Source: Paracoccaceae bacterium
GTDB taxonomy: Bacteria > Pseudomonadota > Alphaproteobacteria > Rhodobacterales > Rhodobacteraceae
DNA: 64,000 bases
Assembly (NCBI GenBank): GCA_003512825.1
Contig: DOOI01000213.1
Location: 9,164 to 73,163, forward strand
Reading direction: 5' to 3'
Positions 34,545 through 43,610 of this stretch are shown piece after piece (the stretch's first letter is position 1; each line of letters begins with the position of its first letter). The notes below the pieces were generated by a model. The model saw nothing but the letters and a program-made list of their open reading frames with translations. It was not told the origin of the DNA and did not search any database. Both the position numbers and the translations under genes were made by a program.

Positions 34545-35222
34545 ATGATCACCTTCATCAACGTCAACAAATCATACACATCACGTGGAACACGCCAAAT
34601 CGTGGCGCGCGACCTCTCGGTCTGCTTTCCAAGTGGCCAATGCTTGGGCCTTCTCGGACGCAATGGGGCGGGAAAATCTTCGCTTTTGCGGCTTATTGCT
34701 GGCCTCTTGCGCCCCGACACAGGGGAAATTCGTAGACATGGAACGGTGAGTTGGCCGATAGGCTTTCAAGGCAGCTTCCATCCCGATCTTACGGGGGCGG
34801 AAAATACCCGCTTCGTCGCGCGCCTTTATGGCCGTGACAGCCGTGAGACTCTCGATTTCGTCGCCGACTTCGCCGAGCTTGGTGCCCATCTACGGCAGCC
34901 TGTCCGCGTCTATTCTTCCGGTATGCGCGCGCGATTGGCTTTCGCCCTTTCCATGGCGGTGCCCTTCGACACCTACCTCATCGACGAGGTCACTTCGGTC
35001 GGCGATGCAGGGTTTCGCGAAAAGAGCGAAGCAATCTTGCAAGACCGTTTGAAATCCGCCGGGGCTATTGTCGTATCGCATTCTCTCGATCTCCTGCGGC
35101 GTATTTGTGGGCCGGGCGCCGTGTTGGAAAATGGCCGCATCTTCTATTATCAGCGGGTCGAGCGGGCGATTGAACATCACCATTACCTACTTAAAGGTGC
35201 TCTTCCGCCATGGCTGAAATGA
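34545..35222 (+). CDS. kpsT: Polysaccharide ABC transporter ATPase (KpsT-like)
   Basis: This 225-aa ABC ATPase of the capsule/O-antigen export type has Walker A GRNGAGKSS near residue 38, signature VYSSGMRARLAFALSMA near residue 125 and Walker B FDTYLIDEVTSVGDAGF near residue 145. This ATPase group exports polysaccharide with the KpsM-like permease. It has no long C-terminal carbohydrate-binding domain, which fits KpsT rather than Wzt. It overlaps the glycosyltransferase gene by 13 bases. Confidence 0.9.
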   Translation: MITFINVNKSYTSRGTRQIVARDLSVCFPSGQCLGLLGRNGAGKSSLLRLIAGLLRPDTGEIRRHGTVSWPIGFQGSFHPDLTGAENTRFVARLYGRDSRETLDFVADFAELGAHLRQPVRVYSSGMRARLAFALSMAVPFDTYLIDEVTSVGDAGFREKSEAILQDRLKSAGAIVVSHSLDLLRRICGPGAVLENGRIFYYQRVERAIEHHHYLLKGALPPWLK

Positions 35223-36196
35223 CACCGCACGCCCGCCTGACCAATCAGATGGACGCGCTTTCATCCGCAATTGCTCGCGATCGTGCGGTCACGGTGTTAA
35301 TGCCCACGCTGAATGGTGCAGCCTTTATTCTCGAGCAACTCCAAAGCCTTGCCACGCAAACTCTGTTGCCTACGCGCCTCGTCGTTTCAGATGACGGGTC
35401 GCGCGATGCGACGCTGGCAAAGATTGCGGATTTCGCGCATGTGGCCCCCTTTCCCATTACAATCTTGCGTGGGCCCGGCCAAGGCGTGGCGGCGAATGTC
35501 CTTTCTCTCCTGGCCAGCGCTCCCCCCGGTGCGGTGGCCTTGTGCGACCAAGACGATGTCTGGCTCCCTGAAAAACTCGCCCGCGCGCGTGCCGCCCTTG
35601 CGGGTTTGCCCCTCAAGACACCCGCTCTTTATGCGAGCGCCCGTGTGGTAACGGATCGTTTCCTTTCCACACGCCGCTCCTCAGTCCATTACCCGTTGTT
35701 TCCTGAATTTGCCGCCGCCCTTGTGCAAAACCCTGCTGCCGGGAACACCATTTTGCTCAACGGCGCCGGGGCATCGCTGGCGCGAATGGCCGCGCGTGAT
35801 CTCACCAATGCCCCTCCATTCCATGACTGGTGGCTTTGCCAATTGGTTCTAGGTGCAGGTGGCACAGTCCTGCTCGATCCAGTTCCACAAGTGCTCTACC
35901 GTCAGCACAATGCCAATGCACTCGGGGCAAACACGGGCTTGCGCCGCCGTCTCGGCCGCCTGCGAACGCTTTTCAACGGGTGCTATGGACAATGGATCAC
36001 CTTGCATGCCGAAGCGCTGCACGCGTCCCGCGCGCGCCTCACCCCAACGGCCGAGGCGCGTCTTCTTGATCTCCGCGCCGCGCTCGCCACTGGCGGGCAC
36101 CACATCTTCGATGGTCCGCTGCAACGCGCACACCCTTTCGAAAGATTCGCGGCGCGCTGTGCCGCCCGGCTTGGCCGTTTGGCGCCCAAAGGATGA
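35210..36196 (+). CDS. Glycosyltransferase family 2 protein
   Basis: This 328-aa GT-A-fold protein has VTVLMPTLNGAAFILEQL near residue 25, the nucleotide-binding VVSDDGSRDATL and the metal-binding-like ALCDQDDVWLPEKLARA near residue 105. GT2 enzymes transfer a sugar from a nucleotide-sugar donor. It overlaps kpsT by 13 bases, so it probably adds a sugar to the polysaccharide exported by the KpsMT pair. Donor and linkage cannot be read from sequence. Confidence 0.86.
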   Translation: MAEMTPHARLTNQMDALSSAIARDRAVTVLMPTLNGAAFILEQLQSLATQTLLPTRLVVSDDGSRDATLAKIADFAHVAPFPITILRGPGQGVAANVLSLLASAPPGAVALCDQDDVWLPEKLARARAALAGLPLKTPALYASARVVTDRFLSTRRSSVHYPLFPEFAAALVQNPAAGNTILLNGAGASLARMAARDLTNAPPFHDWWLCQLVLGAGGTVLLDPVPQVLYRQHNANALGANTGLRRRLGRLRTLFNGCYGQWITLHAEALHASRARLTPTAEARLLDLRAALATGGHHIFDGPLQRAHPFERFAARCAARLGRLAPKG

Positions 36197-36289
36197 ATAA
36201 AATCGCAAGGATTGTTCATCCCTTGGTCATAATCTCGCCGCCGCAACGTACGGCTTAATTGGCAAAGCTCTCCATAATGGAGGGCCTCA

Positions 36290-37777
36290 ATGCCAAAACT
36301 TCAGCATAAACAAACCTTCACAAGCCCCGGCTGGGTGTACCTGACAGGTATTTCCTCGATGCAAATTGTGCCCACCAATGGCGGGACAACGCTCTACATC
36401 GGCTCGAAAGCCTATGGCGGTATTTTGGGCCTGTCCCTTTCCGAGGGGCAATCGGGCAGTTTCTTGGGCGCTTGGGCTGTGCCCGGTCGCGGGTCTTCGT
36501 TTTTGTTGGAGGATATGGCGTGGATCACCATCAACGGGGCTCCGCGCCTGATCGTTGCCGAAACGGCCAGTCCGCATATCGAGCGGTTTGACATCGGGCT
36601 GGACGGTCGTCTGGGGGCATCTTTCGCTTTGCTTGACGCCAATGCGCCCGCGGTCTCTCGCATAGCTACACTCGCAACATCGGGCGATCCTGTGCTCTTT
36701 TCCAATGCCCCGGGGGTGGCTGGAATGACCAGCTTCCGCTTGTCCAACTCCGGCACCGCGACCCTCAGCGCCACCCAAGCCGACAGCCCGAAATCCGCAG
36801 TGGCGGACGGGGGCGAATTGCTCGTGTTAACCAATTCTGGCGGCAATTTTGTCGTCACCGCGTCGCAACAAGAGGGTGCGCTCTCTACGTTTCGGTCAGA
36901 CGCGACAGGCGCGCTCAGTCTCGTCGATACAATCGGTGCAAAAGAAGGTCTTTGGCTGGCGGGCCTCGACACTATCGTCAGCGTCCAAGCGGATGGAAAA
37001 AGCTACCTTGTTATTGGCGGACTTTTGTCCAGCACGCTGTCGGTCGTCCGGGTCAATCCGATGGGCGTAATGTTTGTTTCAGATCATATCATCGACAGCC
37101 TCTACACGCGGTTCGCACAAGTGGACGCACTCGCCAGCTTTGCCGCTGCGACGCGGGGCTTTGTGCTTGCAGGCGGCTCTGATGACGGCCTCTCGCTCCT
37201 TGAAATTCTGCCCGACGGGCAGCTTTTCCATCACCAAGCGCTGGCGCAATCCTCTGGCCAAACGCTCACCAATATTTCTGCAATAGCGGCCACTGTCGTT
37301 GGCAATGAGGCGCAAATCTTTGTTTCCGGTGCGACCCATGGCGTCACACAATTCACCTTCGCACTTGGCATGCTCGCGCCGCCAATTCTGGGCGCGGCGC
37401 ATAGCGAGCAACTCACAGGCGATGCCCGTGACGATATCTTGTTTGGTGGCGACGGGGCCGATACGCTGACAGGCGGCGCGGGCGATGACCTGCTTTTCGG
37501 TCAGGGTGGTGCAGATCGGCTTATCGGCGGGGCAGGGGCTGACATCTTTATTTTTGATTCAGATATCAGCCGTGACCAAATCAATGATTTCGAGCGCGGT
37601 ATTGACCGGATCGACCTTTCACGCTGGGACGACATTTACCATGTGGGCGCATTGGTCCTCAGATCCCGACCCACGGGGGCCGATCTGATCTTCGGCGAGC
37701 TCTCTGTGCGAATCCAAACTCTCGATGGAACGCCACTTGGCCAAGATTTCCTCGTCTCAGACAATTTCATTTTCTGA
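36290..37777 (+). CDS. RTX calcium-binding protein with beta-propeller-like N-terminal domain
   Basis: This 495-aa protein has no classical signal peptide. Its N-terminal 350 residues contain repeated short blocks ending in Val-Ile-Gly-like and Ser-rich strands, suggesting a lactonase-type beta-propeller. Residues 375-430 hold RTX nonapeptides (DDILFGGDGADTLTGGAGDD, then FGQGGADRLIGGAGADIFIF). A C-terminal strand-rich part follows, with INDFERGIDRIDLSRW, the usual end of type I secreted RTX proteins. It lies just after the polysaccharide locus, so it may be a surface protein of the same layer. No secretion genes are nearby. Confidence 0.82.
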   Translation: MPKLQHKQTFTSPGWVYLTGISSMQIVPTNGGTTLYIGSKAYGGILGLSLSEGQSGSFLGAWAVPGRGSSFLLEDMAWITINGAPRLIVAETASPHIERFDIGLDGRLGASFALLDANAPAVSRIATLATSGDPVLFSNAPGVAGMTSFRLSNSGTATLSATQADSPKSAVADGGELLVLTNSGGNFVVTASQQEGALSTFRSDATGALSLVDTIGAKEGLWLAGLDTIVSVQADGKSYLVIGGLLSSTLSVVRVNPMGVMFVSDHIIDSLYTRFAQVDALASFAAATRGFVLAGGSDDGLSLLEILPDGQLFHHQALAQSSGQTLTNISAIAATVVGNEAQIFVSGATHGVTQFTFALGMLAPPILGAAHSEQLTGDARDDILFGGDGADTLTGGAGDDLLFGQGGADRLIGGAGADIFIFDSDISRDQINDFERGIDRIDLSRWDDIYHVGALVLRSRPTGADLIFGELSVRIQTLDGTPLGQDFLVSDNFIF

Positions 37778-37810
37778 GAATCGCCAAATGCCCCATCAAA
37801 ACATGCAAAA

Positions 37811-37839
37811 AGGCCCAGCCATTGGGGGCTGGGCCTTTT
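37811..37839. terminator. Bidirectional terminator between RTX gene and tRNA-Lys
   Basis: AGGCCCAGCC (37811-37820) pairs with GGCTGGGCCT (37827-37836) around a 6-base loop. On the + strand four T residues follow, and five A residues precede it, giving a T-run on the - strand. It can end both the RTX transcript and the tRNA transcript. Confidence 0.8.
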
Positions 37840-37846
37840 CGTATTC

Positions 37847-37922
37847 TGGTGAGCCGTGCAGGATTCGAACCTGCGACCCAGTGATTAAAAATCACTTGCT
37901 CTACCAACTGAGCTAACGGCCC
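37847..37922 (-). tRNA. tRNA-Lys(TTT)
   Basis: The minus-strand sequence begins GGGCCGTTAGCTCAGTTGG and ends ACGGCTCACCA. Acceptor pairs match GGGCCGT with ACGGCTC, with one G-T pair. The anticodon arm is AGTGA-TTTTTAA-TCACT, with TTT as the anticodon, and the T arm contains GGTTCGAATCC. The CCA tail is encoded. It is 76 bases. Confidence 0.96.
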
Positions 37923-38055
37923 TCTGGAGGCGGTGTTTATGAACATGCAGAGAGAGGGTCAACCCCGAAAATCACAGTAATTTGCGGCACCTGTCCGCTT
38001 GCTGGATTCCCCTCGCCTCTCGGAGTATAGACGCCGCTCATAACCCTGTGGACAA

Positions 38056-38883
38056 ATGCGCGCTATGGCACTGCCTTTTATGAAGATGCACGGATTGGGC
38101 AATGACTTCGTCGTCATCGACGCGCGCCGCGCGCCTGTTGGCTTGCCCCCTGCTTTGGTGATGGCCATCGCCGACCGTCATCGCGGTATTGGCTTTGATC
38201 AACTCGCCGTAATCGAAACACGCGGCACCTCTGACGCGCATTTGGTGTTCTACAATGCCGATGGCTCTACCTCTGCTGCCTGCGGCAACGCCACCCGTTG
38301 TATTGCCCGCCACCTGATGGACGAAACCGGGCGCAAGCAACTGACCCTGACCACGGATCGCGGCGCCTTGCTTGCCGAGGATCGGGGAGCAGGTGTCACA
38401 GCCGTCAACATGGGCCAGCCGCAATTGCTTTGGCACGAAGTGCCTTTGCTGCACGACATGGATACGCTCGCTCTGCCTATCGAAGGTGCCCCCACGGCAA
38501 CAGGCATGGGCAATCCGCATTGCACGTTCTTCGTGGATGATGTTGCCGCCGTCGATCTTGCGCGGCGCGGGGCAGAGATTGAACATCATCCGCTCTATCC
38601 GCAGCGCACCAATGTGCAATTCGCCCAAGTCATTGCCCCCGATCATCTGCGGATGCGGGTCTGGGAACGCGGTGTTGGGGTGACACTTGCGTCGGGCTCT
38701 TCTTCTTGCGCGACGGCTGTTGCAGCCGCCCGGCGTGGCCTCACCTCTCGTCAGGTCCGGATCGATCTTGATGGTGGAACGCTCAACATCGACTGGCGCG
38801 CAGATGGCGTGTGGATGATCGGCACCACCATGCATGTGGCCGATGGCACCTTTACCGACGAATTTCTGCGGAGCATCGCATGA
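38056..38883 (+). CDS. dapF: Diaminopimelate epimerase
   Basis: This 275-aa epimerase converts LL- to meso-diaminopimelate in lysine and murein synthesis. It has MHGLGNDFVVID near the start, the first catalytic cysteine in ACGNATRCIARHL near residue 75 and the second in SGSSSCATAVAAARRG near residue 215. A second ATG at 38065 is a possible start. Its stop overlaps the mtaB start by 4 bases, so the two are translated together. Confidence 0.93.
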   Translation: MRAMALPFMKMHGLGNDFVVIDARRAPVGLPPALVMAIADRHRGIGFDQLAVIETRGTSDAHLVFYNADGSTSAACGNATRCIARHLMDETGRKQLTLTTDRGALLAEDRGAGVTAVNMGQPQLLWHEVPLLHDMDTLALPIEGAPTATGMGNPHCTFFVDDVAAVDLARRGAEIEHHPLYPQRTNVQFAQVIAPDHLRMRVWERGVGVTLASGSSSCATAVAAARRGLTSRQVRIDLDGGTLNIDWRADGVWMIGTTMHVADGTFTDEFLRSIA

Positions 38884-40136
38884 CAGCCCGCCCTCCGATT
38901 TTCGCCACCCTTGGTTGCCGTCTCAACGCCTACGAAACCGAGGCGATGAAAGAATTGGCCGAACAGGCAGGCGTAAATGGTGCCGTTGTGATCAACACCT
39001 GCGCGGTCACTGCCGAAGCGGTCAAGAAAGCGCGCCAAGAAATCCGCCGCCTGCGCCGCGAAAATCCCGATGCCAAAATCATTGTCACGGGCTGTGCGGC
39101 ACAAACCGAGCCTGACACCTTCGCCGCGATGGCCGAGGTCGATCATGTCATCGGGAATACCGAAAAGATGGAGCCTGCCACTTGGGCCCGCCTTGGCCCT
39201 GACTTCATTGGTGAAACCGAGCGGGTGCAAGTTAACGACATCATGTCAGTCACCGAAACGGCAGGTCATCTGATCGACGGTTTCGGTCGTCACCGTGCCT
39301 ATGTGCAGGTGCAAAATGGCTGCGATCATCGCTGCACTTTCTGCATCATCCCCTATGGCCGGGGCAATTCCCGCTCTGTGCCCGCAGGGGTGGTGATCGA
39401 GCAGATCAAACGGTTGGTGGACAAAGGCTTCAACGAAGTGGTGCTGACCGGCGTTGATCTTACTTCGTGGGGGGCAGATCTTCCTGCCACGCCACGCTTG
39501 GGCGATTTGGTGATGCGAATCCTGCGCCTCATCCCCGATCTGCCCCGCCTGCGGATATCGTCCATCGATTCGATCGAAGCAGACGAAAATCTGATGCAGG
39601 CCATCGCCACCGAACCGCGCTTGATGCCTCACCTGCATCTCTCTTTGCAACATGGCGACGACCTCATCCTCAAGCGGATGAAACGCCGCCACCTGCGCGA
39701 CGACGCGATCCGCTTTTGTGAAGATGCCCGCCGCCTCCGCCCCGACATCACCTTCGGGGCCGATATTATTGCAGGCTTCCCCACTGAAACCGACGCGCAT
39801 TTCGAAAACTCGCTCAAGCTGGTGACAGAGTGCGACCTGACTTGGTTGCACGTGTTTCCATATAGCCCGCGCAAAGGCACCCCAGCGGCGCGGATGCCCG
39901 CCGTTGAAGGTGGCGTGATCCGTGCACGCGCGGCGCGCCTGCGCGCTCTCGGGGATGTCGCCGTTGCCCGCCACCTGAGCGCACAAAAAGGCCGCGCACA
40001 CCAAGTCTTGATGGAAAGCCCAACCATGGGGCGCACAGAACAATTCGCCGAAGTTGACTTCGCCCAAGCCCAGCCCGAGGGTTCGATTGTTACGGCGCAG
40101 ATCCTTGGCCATCACGGCAGCCGCCTGACTGCTTAA
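38880..40136 (+). CDS. mtaB: tRNA t6A37 methylthiotransferase MtaB
   Basis: This 418-aa radical-SAM methylthiotransferase has three N-terminal cysteines (LGCRLNAYE, INTCAVT, TGCAAQ) and the radical-SAM motif GCDHRCTFCIIPYGRG (CxxxCxxC) near residue 143. HLHLSLQHGDD follows near residue 235. The family converts N6-threonylcarbamoyladenosine at tRNA position 37 to its 2-methylthio form. The MtaB subgroup is favoured over MiaB because of the LGCRLN opening and the dapF neighbour. The start overlaps dapF by 4 bases. Confidence 0.9.
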   Translation: MTARPPIFATLGCRLNAYETEAMKELAEQAGVNGAVVINTCAVTAEAVKKARQEIRRLRRENPDAKIIVTGCAAQTEPDTFAAMAEVDHVIGNTEKMEPATWARLGPDFIGETERVQVNDIMSVTETAGHLIDGFGRHRAYVQVQNGCDHRCTFCIIPYGRGNSRSVPAGVVIEQIKRLVDKGFNEVVLTGVDLTSWGADLPATPRLGDLVMRILRLIPDLPRLRISSIDSIEADENLMQAIATEPRLMPHLHLSLQHGDDLILKRMKRRHLRDDAIRFCEDARRLRPDITFGADIIAGFPTETDAHFENSLKLVTECDLTWLHVFPYSPRKGTPAARMPAVEGGVIRARAARLRALGDVAVARHLSAQKGRAHQVLMESPTMGRTEQFAEVDFAQAQPEGSIVTAQILGHHGSRLTA

Positions 40137-40154
40137 CCCTTTTTGGAGTTCCCG

Positions 40155-40763
40155 ATGCATCCCAATCCCGCCTTTCGTGGTGTCGAGGCCGCGCAAAATC
40201 TTGCTCTGCTGCGCGCGCGCTCCTTTGGTATTCTCACCGCGATGGGGGCTGACGCGCCCTTGGCCAGCCACATTCCCTTCCTCGTCTCTCACGATGCCCA
40301 AAGCATCGAGTTCCATCTCGTGCGAAACTCTCCCATGACACGCGCCTTGGGGGCTGGTGCTGAGGTGCGGCTGATCGTCGAAGGTCCCGAAGGTTATATC
40401 TCGCCTGATTGGTATGGGGCCGAAGACCAAGTCCCTACTTGGAACTATGCTGCCGTCCATGTGCTCGGCCGCGCCGCTCTCACCTCTGAGGAGGGCTTTC
40501 GCGATCTGCTCGACCGCCTTTCAGCGCATTTCGAGGCCCGGCTTTTGCCGAAAAAACCTTGGACCTCCAACAAAATGTCTGATGGCGTGATGGAACGGAT
40601 GATGCGCGGTATTGTGCCCTGCCGCCTTGATATCCGCGAGGTCCAATCCACGTGGAAGCTGGGTCAAAACAAGCCGGAAAGCGCGCGTCTTGGTGTAGCA
40701 GATGGGCTCGAGGGGCAGGGCCACGCTGCGCTCGCTGCCTTGATGCGTCATCCCCCGTCCTGA
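40155..40763 (+). CDS. PaiB-like FMN-binding regulator
   Basis: This 202-aa protein resembles PaiB/YigI-like FMN-binding split-barrel proteins. It has HPNPAFRG at the start, SHIPFLVS near residue 42, GYISPDWY near residue 80 and VPTWNYAAVHV near residue 93, then KMSDGVMERMMRGI. The label negative transcriptional regulator is inherited from PaiB of Bacillus; an FMN-dependent or heme-related role is also possible. It starts 18 bases after mtaB, with a TTTTTGGAG ribosome-binding site. Confidence 0.84.
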   Translation: MHPNPAFRGVEAAQNLALLRARSFGILTAMGADAPLASHIPFLVSHDAQSIEFHLVRNSPMTRALGAGAEVRLIVEGPEGYISPDWYGAEDQVPTWNYAAVHVLGRAALTSEEGFRDLLDRLSAHFEARLLPKKPWTSNKMSDGVMERMMRGIVPCRLDIREVQSTWKLGQNKPESARLGVADGLEGQGHAALAALMRHPPS

Positions 40764-40830
40764 TCGCGCGCGCATGGACACTCCGCGCGCCCCGCTCTAG
40801 CGTCCTCATGGGAGCTAGAGGGAGACGCCC

Positions 40831-41430
40831 ATGAAATTGATCCATTCACCCGCATCGCCATTCGTCCGCAAAGTGATGGTGACACTGCACGAAACTGGCC
40901 TGACCGACCGCGTGACCTTGGTGCCTGTGGCCACGACGGCGCTCAATACCGCCCCAGAGGCCAAAGCGGCCAATCCATTGGGTAAAATTCCGGCGCTGAT
41001 CCGCGACGACGGGCGCGCGCTCCACGATTCAGCCGTGATCTGCCGCTACATCGACAGCCTCGCAGGCGCCAAACTGCACCCAAGCGATGATTTCGACGCC
41101 ATGATGCTCGAATCGATGGCGAATGCCGTGATGGAAGCTGGCGTGCTGATGGTTTATGAGGCCCGTCTGCGCCCCGCGGAAGCCCAATTCGGCCCTTGGG
41201 TCGAGGCGCAATGGGGCAAGATCTGTGGAGCGCTCGACGACATCGACGCTCATTGGATGGGCCACCTCACAGGCGACGTGACCGGCGCTCAAATCGCACT
41301 CGCGTCGGCGCTTGGCTATCTCGATTTCCGCCACGACGCCCGAGAGTGGCGCAAAGGCCGGGTCAATCTCGCGGCATGGTTCGCCACCTTCTCCCAGCGC
41401 CCCTCCATGGTCGCCACCCACCCGGGCTGA
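40831..41430 (+). CDS. Glutathione S-transferase family protein
   Basis: This 199-aa protein has the thioredoxin-like N-terminal domain of GSTs: SPASPFVRKVMVTLHETGL, then NPLGKIPAL and ALHDSAVICRYID, followed by an all-helical C-terminal domain. It is slightly short but complete. The start follows GGGAGACGCCC. GSTs conjugate glutathione to electrophiles; the target is not known. It converges on the mcl1 gene, with a hairpin between them. Confidence 0.88.
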   Translation: MKLIHSPASPFVRKVMVTLHETGLTDRVTLVPVATTALNTAPEAKAANPLGKIPALIRDDGRALHDSAVICRYIDSLAGAKLHPSDDFDAMMLESMANAVMEAGVLMVYEARLRPAEAQFGPWVEAQWGKICGALDDIDAHWMGHLTGDVTGAQIALASALGYLDFRHDAREWRKGRVNLAAWFATFSQRPSMVATHPG

Positions 41431-41492
41431 GTATTGGTAAACCCCCCAGAAAAAGGGCGCGACTACGCCGCGCGTTCTCTTTCTCACCAATT

Positions 41493-41517
41493 AAAAACGG
41501 GGGCCAAATGGCCCCCG
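41493..41517 (-). terminator. Intrinsic terminator of mcl1
   Basis: CGGGGGCC (41498-41505) and GGCCCCCG (41510-41517) form a perfect 8-bp stem with a 4-base loop. On the minus strand it is followed by five T residues (AAAAA at 41493-41497). It lies 25 bases beyond the mcl1 stop. Confidence 0.8.
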
Positions 41518-41542
41518 TCCTCAACTTCATCCCGGCATCGAC

Positions 41543-42502
41543 TTAAATTGCAGCGATCATCTCGGATTGTTTGACAATCACTTCCGCCTGCTTGATCGAG
41601 GCAATATCCACCAAACGTCCCTTGTACACCGTCGCGCCTTCGCCCCGCGCCTTGGCATCTTCCATCGCTTGCAAGATCTCGCGCGCCTCTGCTACGGCGG
41701 CCTCTGACGGCGTGAACACTTCGTTGGACAAAGTCACCTGCTTGGGGTGAATGGCCCATTTGCCCACCATGCCCAATGTCGCTGACCGCCGGGCCTGCGC
41801 GCGGAATCCCTCTTCGTCGGAAAAATCGCCAAACGGCCCGTCCACAGGCAATACACCATGCGTGCGGCAAGCGGCCACAATTGCCGTCTGTGCCCAATGC
41901 CACGGATCCGCCCAATATTTCGCGCCCTCATGCAGCATGTAATAATTCGCCTGTGTGCCGCCGATGCCGGTTGTCTGCATGCCCATCGAGGCCGCAAAAT
42001 CCGCAGCGCCAAGGCTCATCGCTACAAGGCGCGGGGTTGCTGCTGCGATCTCTTCCACATGAGCGATACCCGCCGCACTTTCGATGATCACCTCGAAACG
42101 GATAGGCTTGCTGCGCCCCTTGGCCCGCTCGATCGCGGTCACCAGCGCATCCACCGCATAAAGGTCCGCCGCACATCCCACTTTCGGGATCATAATCTGG
42201 TCCAAACGATCCGAGGATTGCTCCAACAAATCCACCACATCACGATACCAAAACGGCGTATCAAGCCCGTTGATCCGCACCGAAAGGGTCTTTTTACCCC
42301 AATCCACAGTGTTGATTGCTTCAATCACATTCGCCCGCGCCTGATCCTTATCTGTGGGGGCTACCGAATCTTCCAGATCGAGGTTGATCACATCTGCCGC
42401 ACTCGACGCCATCTTTTCAAAAATAGCCGGGCGCGAGCCGGGGCCAAACAATTGGCAGCGGTTCGGGCGGGCAGCAGGCGTAGGTTGCAGGCGGAAGGAC
42501 AT
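41543..42502 (-). CDS. mcl1: L-malyl-CoA/beta-methylmalyl-CoA lyase
   Basis: This 319-aa CitE-like lyase opens MSFRLQPTPAARPNRCQLFG and continues INLDLEDSV, IIESAAG and GKWAIHPKQV. It is nearly identical in layout to Mcl1 of Rhodobacter sphaeroides. That enzyme cleaves L-malyl-CoA to glyoxylate and acetyl-CoA and beta-methylmalyl-CoA to glyoxylate and propionyl-CoA in the ethylmalonyl-CoA pathway. The start ATG is preceded by GGAGAG. Other pathway genes (ccr, ecm, mcd) are not in the window. Confidence 0.93.
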   Translation of the reverse strand: MSFRLQPTPAARPNRCQLFGPGSRPAIFEKMASSAADVINLDLEDSVAPTDKDQARANVIEAINTVDWGKKTLSVRINGLDTPFWYRDVVDLLEQSSDRLDQIMIPKVGCAADLYAVDALVTAIERAKGRSKPIRFEVIIESAAGIAHVEEIAAATPRLVAMSLGAADFAASMGMQTTGIGGTQANYYMLHEGAKYWADPWHWAQTAIVAACRTHGVLPVDGPFGDFSDEEGFRAQARRSATLGMVGKWAIHPKQVTLSNEVFTPSEAAVAEAREILQAMEDAKARGEGATVYKGRLVDIASIKQAEVIVKQSEMIAAI

Positions 42503-42657
42503 CGGCGCTCTCCGGTCAGTTGAGGGTCATTCGGCAATGAAATTGCGGTTTCGATGCCCGGAGAGTTAGGAAATTGCGCGGCCATGTGCAAGGCGATTTT
42601 GCCGCTGCGGCATTGCAGCCGCAGCATCCGCTGGATTGATAAGCAATCAGAAGCGCG

Positions 42658-43515
42658 TCAAATCGCGGCTTTCAGGCTCTCTTCAAGGTAAATTTCGCGC
42701 AGACGTGCGGCGACAGTGCCGGGCTTGCCGGTGCCAATCGCCGTTCCATCGATTTCGACCACAGGCATGACAAAGGTCGAGGCCGACGTGATAAACGCCT
42801 CATCCGCCTCTTGCGCTTCTGCAATGCTAAACGCGCGTTCTTCGACTTCCATCTGTGCCTCACGGGCAAACCGCAGCACAGCGGCGCGCGTAATCCCATG
42901 CAGAATGTCGTTCGACAATTCCCGCGTGATTATCCTGTTGCCCTTGACGATGTAGGCATTGTTCGAAGTCCCTTCGGTCACCTTGCCATCTTCCACCATC
43001 CAAGCATCATCACAGCCTGCTTTTTTGGCCATCATCTTGCCCATGGAAGGAAACAACAGCTGCACCGTCTTGATATCGCGCCGCGCCCAGCGTTGATCTT
43101 CGATCGAGATCACTTTCATCCCAATTTTTGCCATCGGGCTTGCCGCCATGCCGGGCTTTGATTGCGTGAAAAGCACCAAGGTGGGTTTGGTATCCGCTGA
43201 TGGGAATGCAAAATCGCGGTCTCCGGGATTGCCGCGCGTAACTTGGAGGTAAATCATCCCATCCACGATCTCGTTGCGCGTCACCAATTCGCGGTGGATC
43301 TCCAGCAATTCCGCGTCGGTGCAGGGGGTCGCCATATCCAATTCAGTGAGCGAGCGATGCAGGCGCACGATATGACCGCCGAAATCAATCAGCTTACCGC
43401 CCAACACACTGGTTACCTCGTAAACGCCGTCCGCCATCAGAAAACCGCGGTCAAAAATCGAGACGGTCGCCTCGGTTTCGGGCAGATATGCGCCATTCAC
43501 ATAAACGGTTCTCAT
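42658..43515 (-). CDS. D-amino-acid transaminase (class IV aminotransferase)
   Basis: This 285-aa PLP enzyme of the branched-chain/D-amino-acid transaminase fold opens YVNGAYLPETEATVSIFDRG. The PLP lysine lies in the NIKTVQLL-like region (RDIKTVQLLFPSMGK near residue 150), and TEGTSNNAYIVKGNRIITR near residue 180 binds PLP. The pattern best fits D-amino-acid aminotransferases, which make D-glutamate or D-alanine for murein, but a branched-chain role is not excluded. It may be co-transcribed with the ggt gene 95 bases upstream. Confidence 0.85.
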   Translation of the reverse strand: MRTVYVNGAYLPETEATVSIFDRGFLMADGVYEVTSVLGGKLIDFGGHIVRLHRSLTELDMATPCTDAELLEIHRELVTRNEIVDGMIYLQVTRGNPGDRDFAFPSADTKPTLVLFTQSKPGMAASPMAKIGMKVISIEDQRWARRDIKTVQLLFPSMGKMMAKKAGCDDAWMVEDGKVTEGTSNNAYIVKGNRIITRELSNDILHGITRAAVLRFAREAQMEVEERAFSIAEAQEADEAFITSASTFVMPVVEIDGTAIGTGKPGTVAARLREIYLEESLKAAI

Positions 43516-43610
43516 CGCGCGGTCTCCTCAAGGGCTAAATTGACCCTCGGCTTGTCGCCGGAACCGTCGCGTCGGTCAAGGGCGGGCACGTCGCACCCGC
43601 CCTCCCCAGA

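Noticed and set aside
39246-40460. 404-aa open frame on the minus strand across mtaB
   Set aside because: It is antisense to a clear methylthiotransferase and shows no recognisable domain or ribosome-binding site.
42604-42625. Hairpin GCTGCGGC/GCCGCAGC between mcl1 and the transaminase gene
   Set aside because: The stem is perfect but no T-run follows on either strand, so it is not called a terminator.
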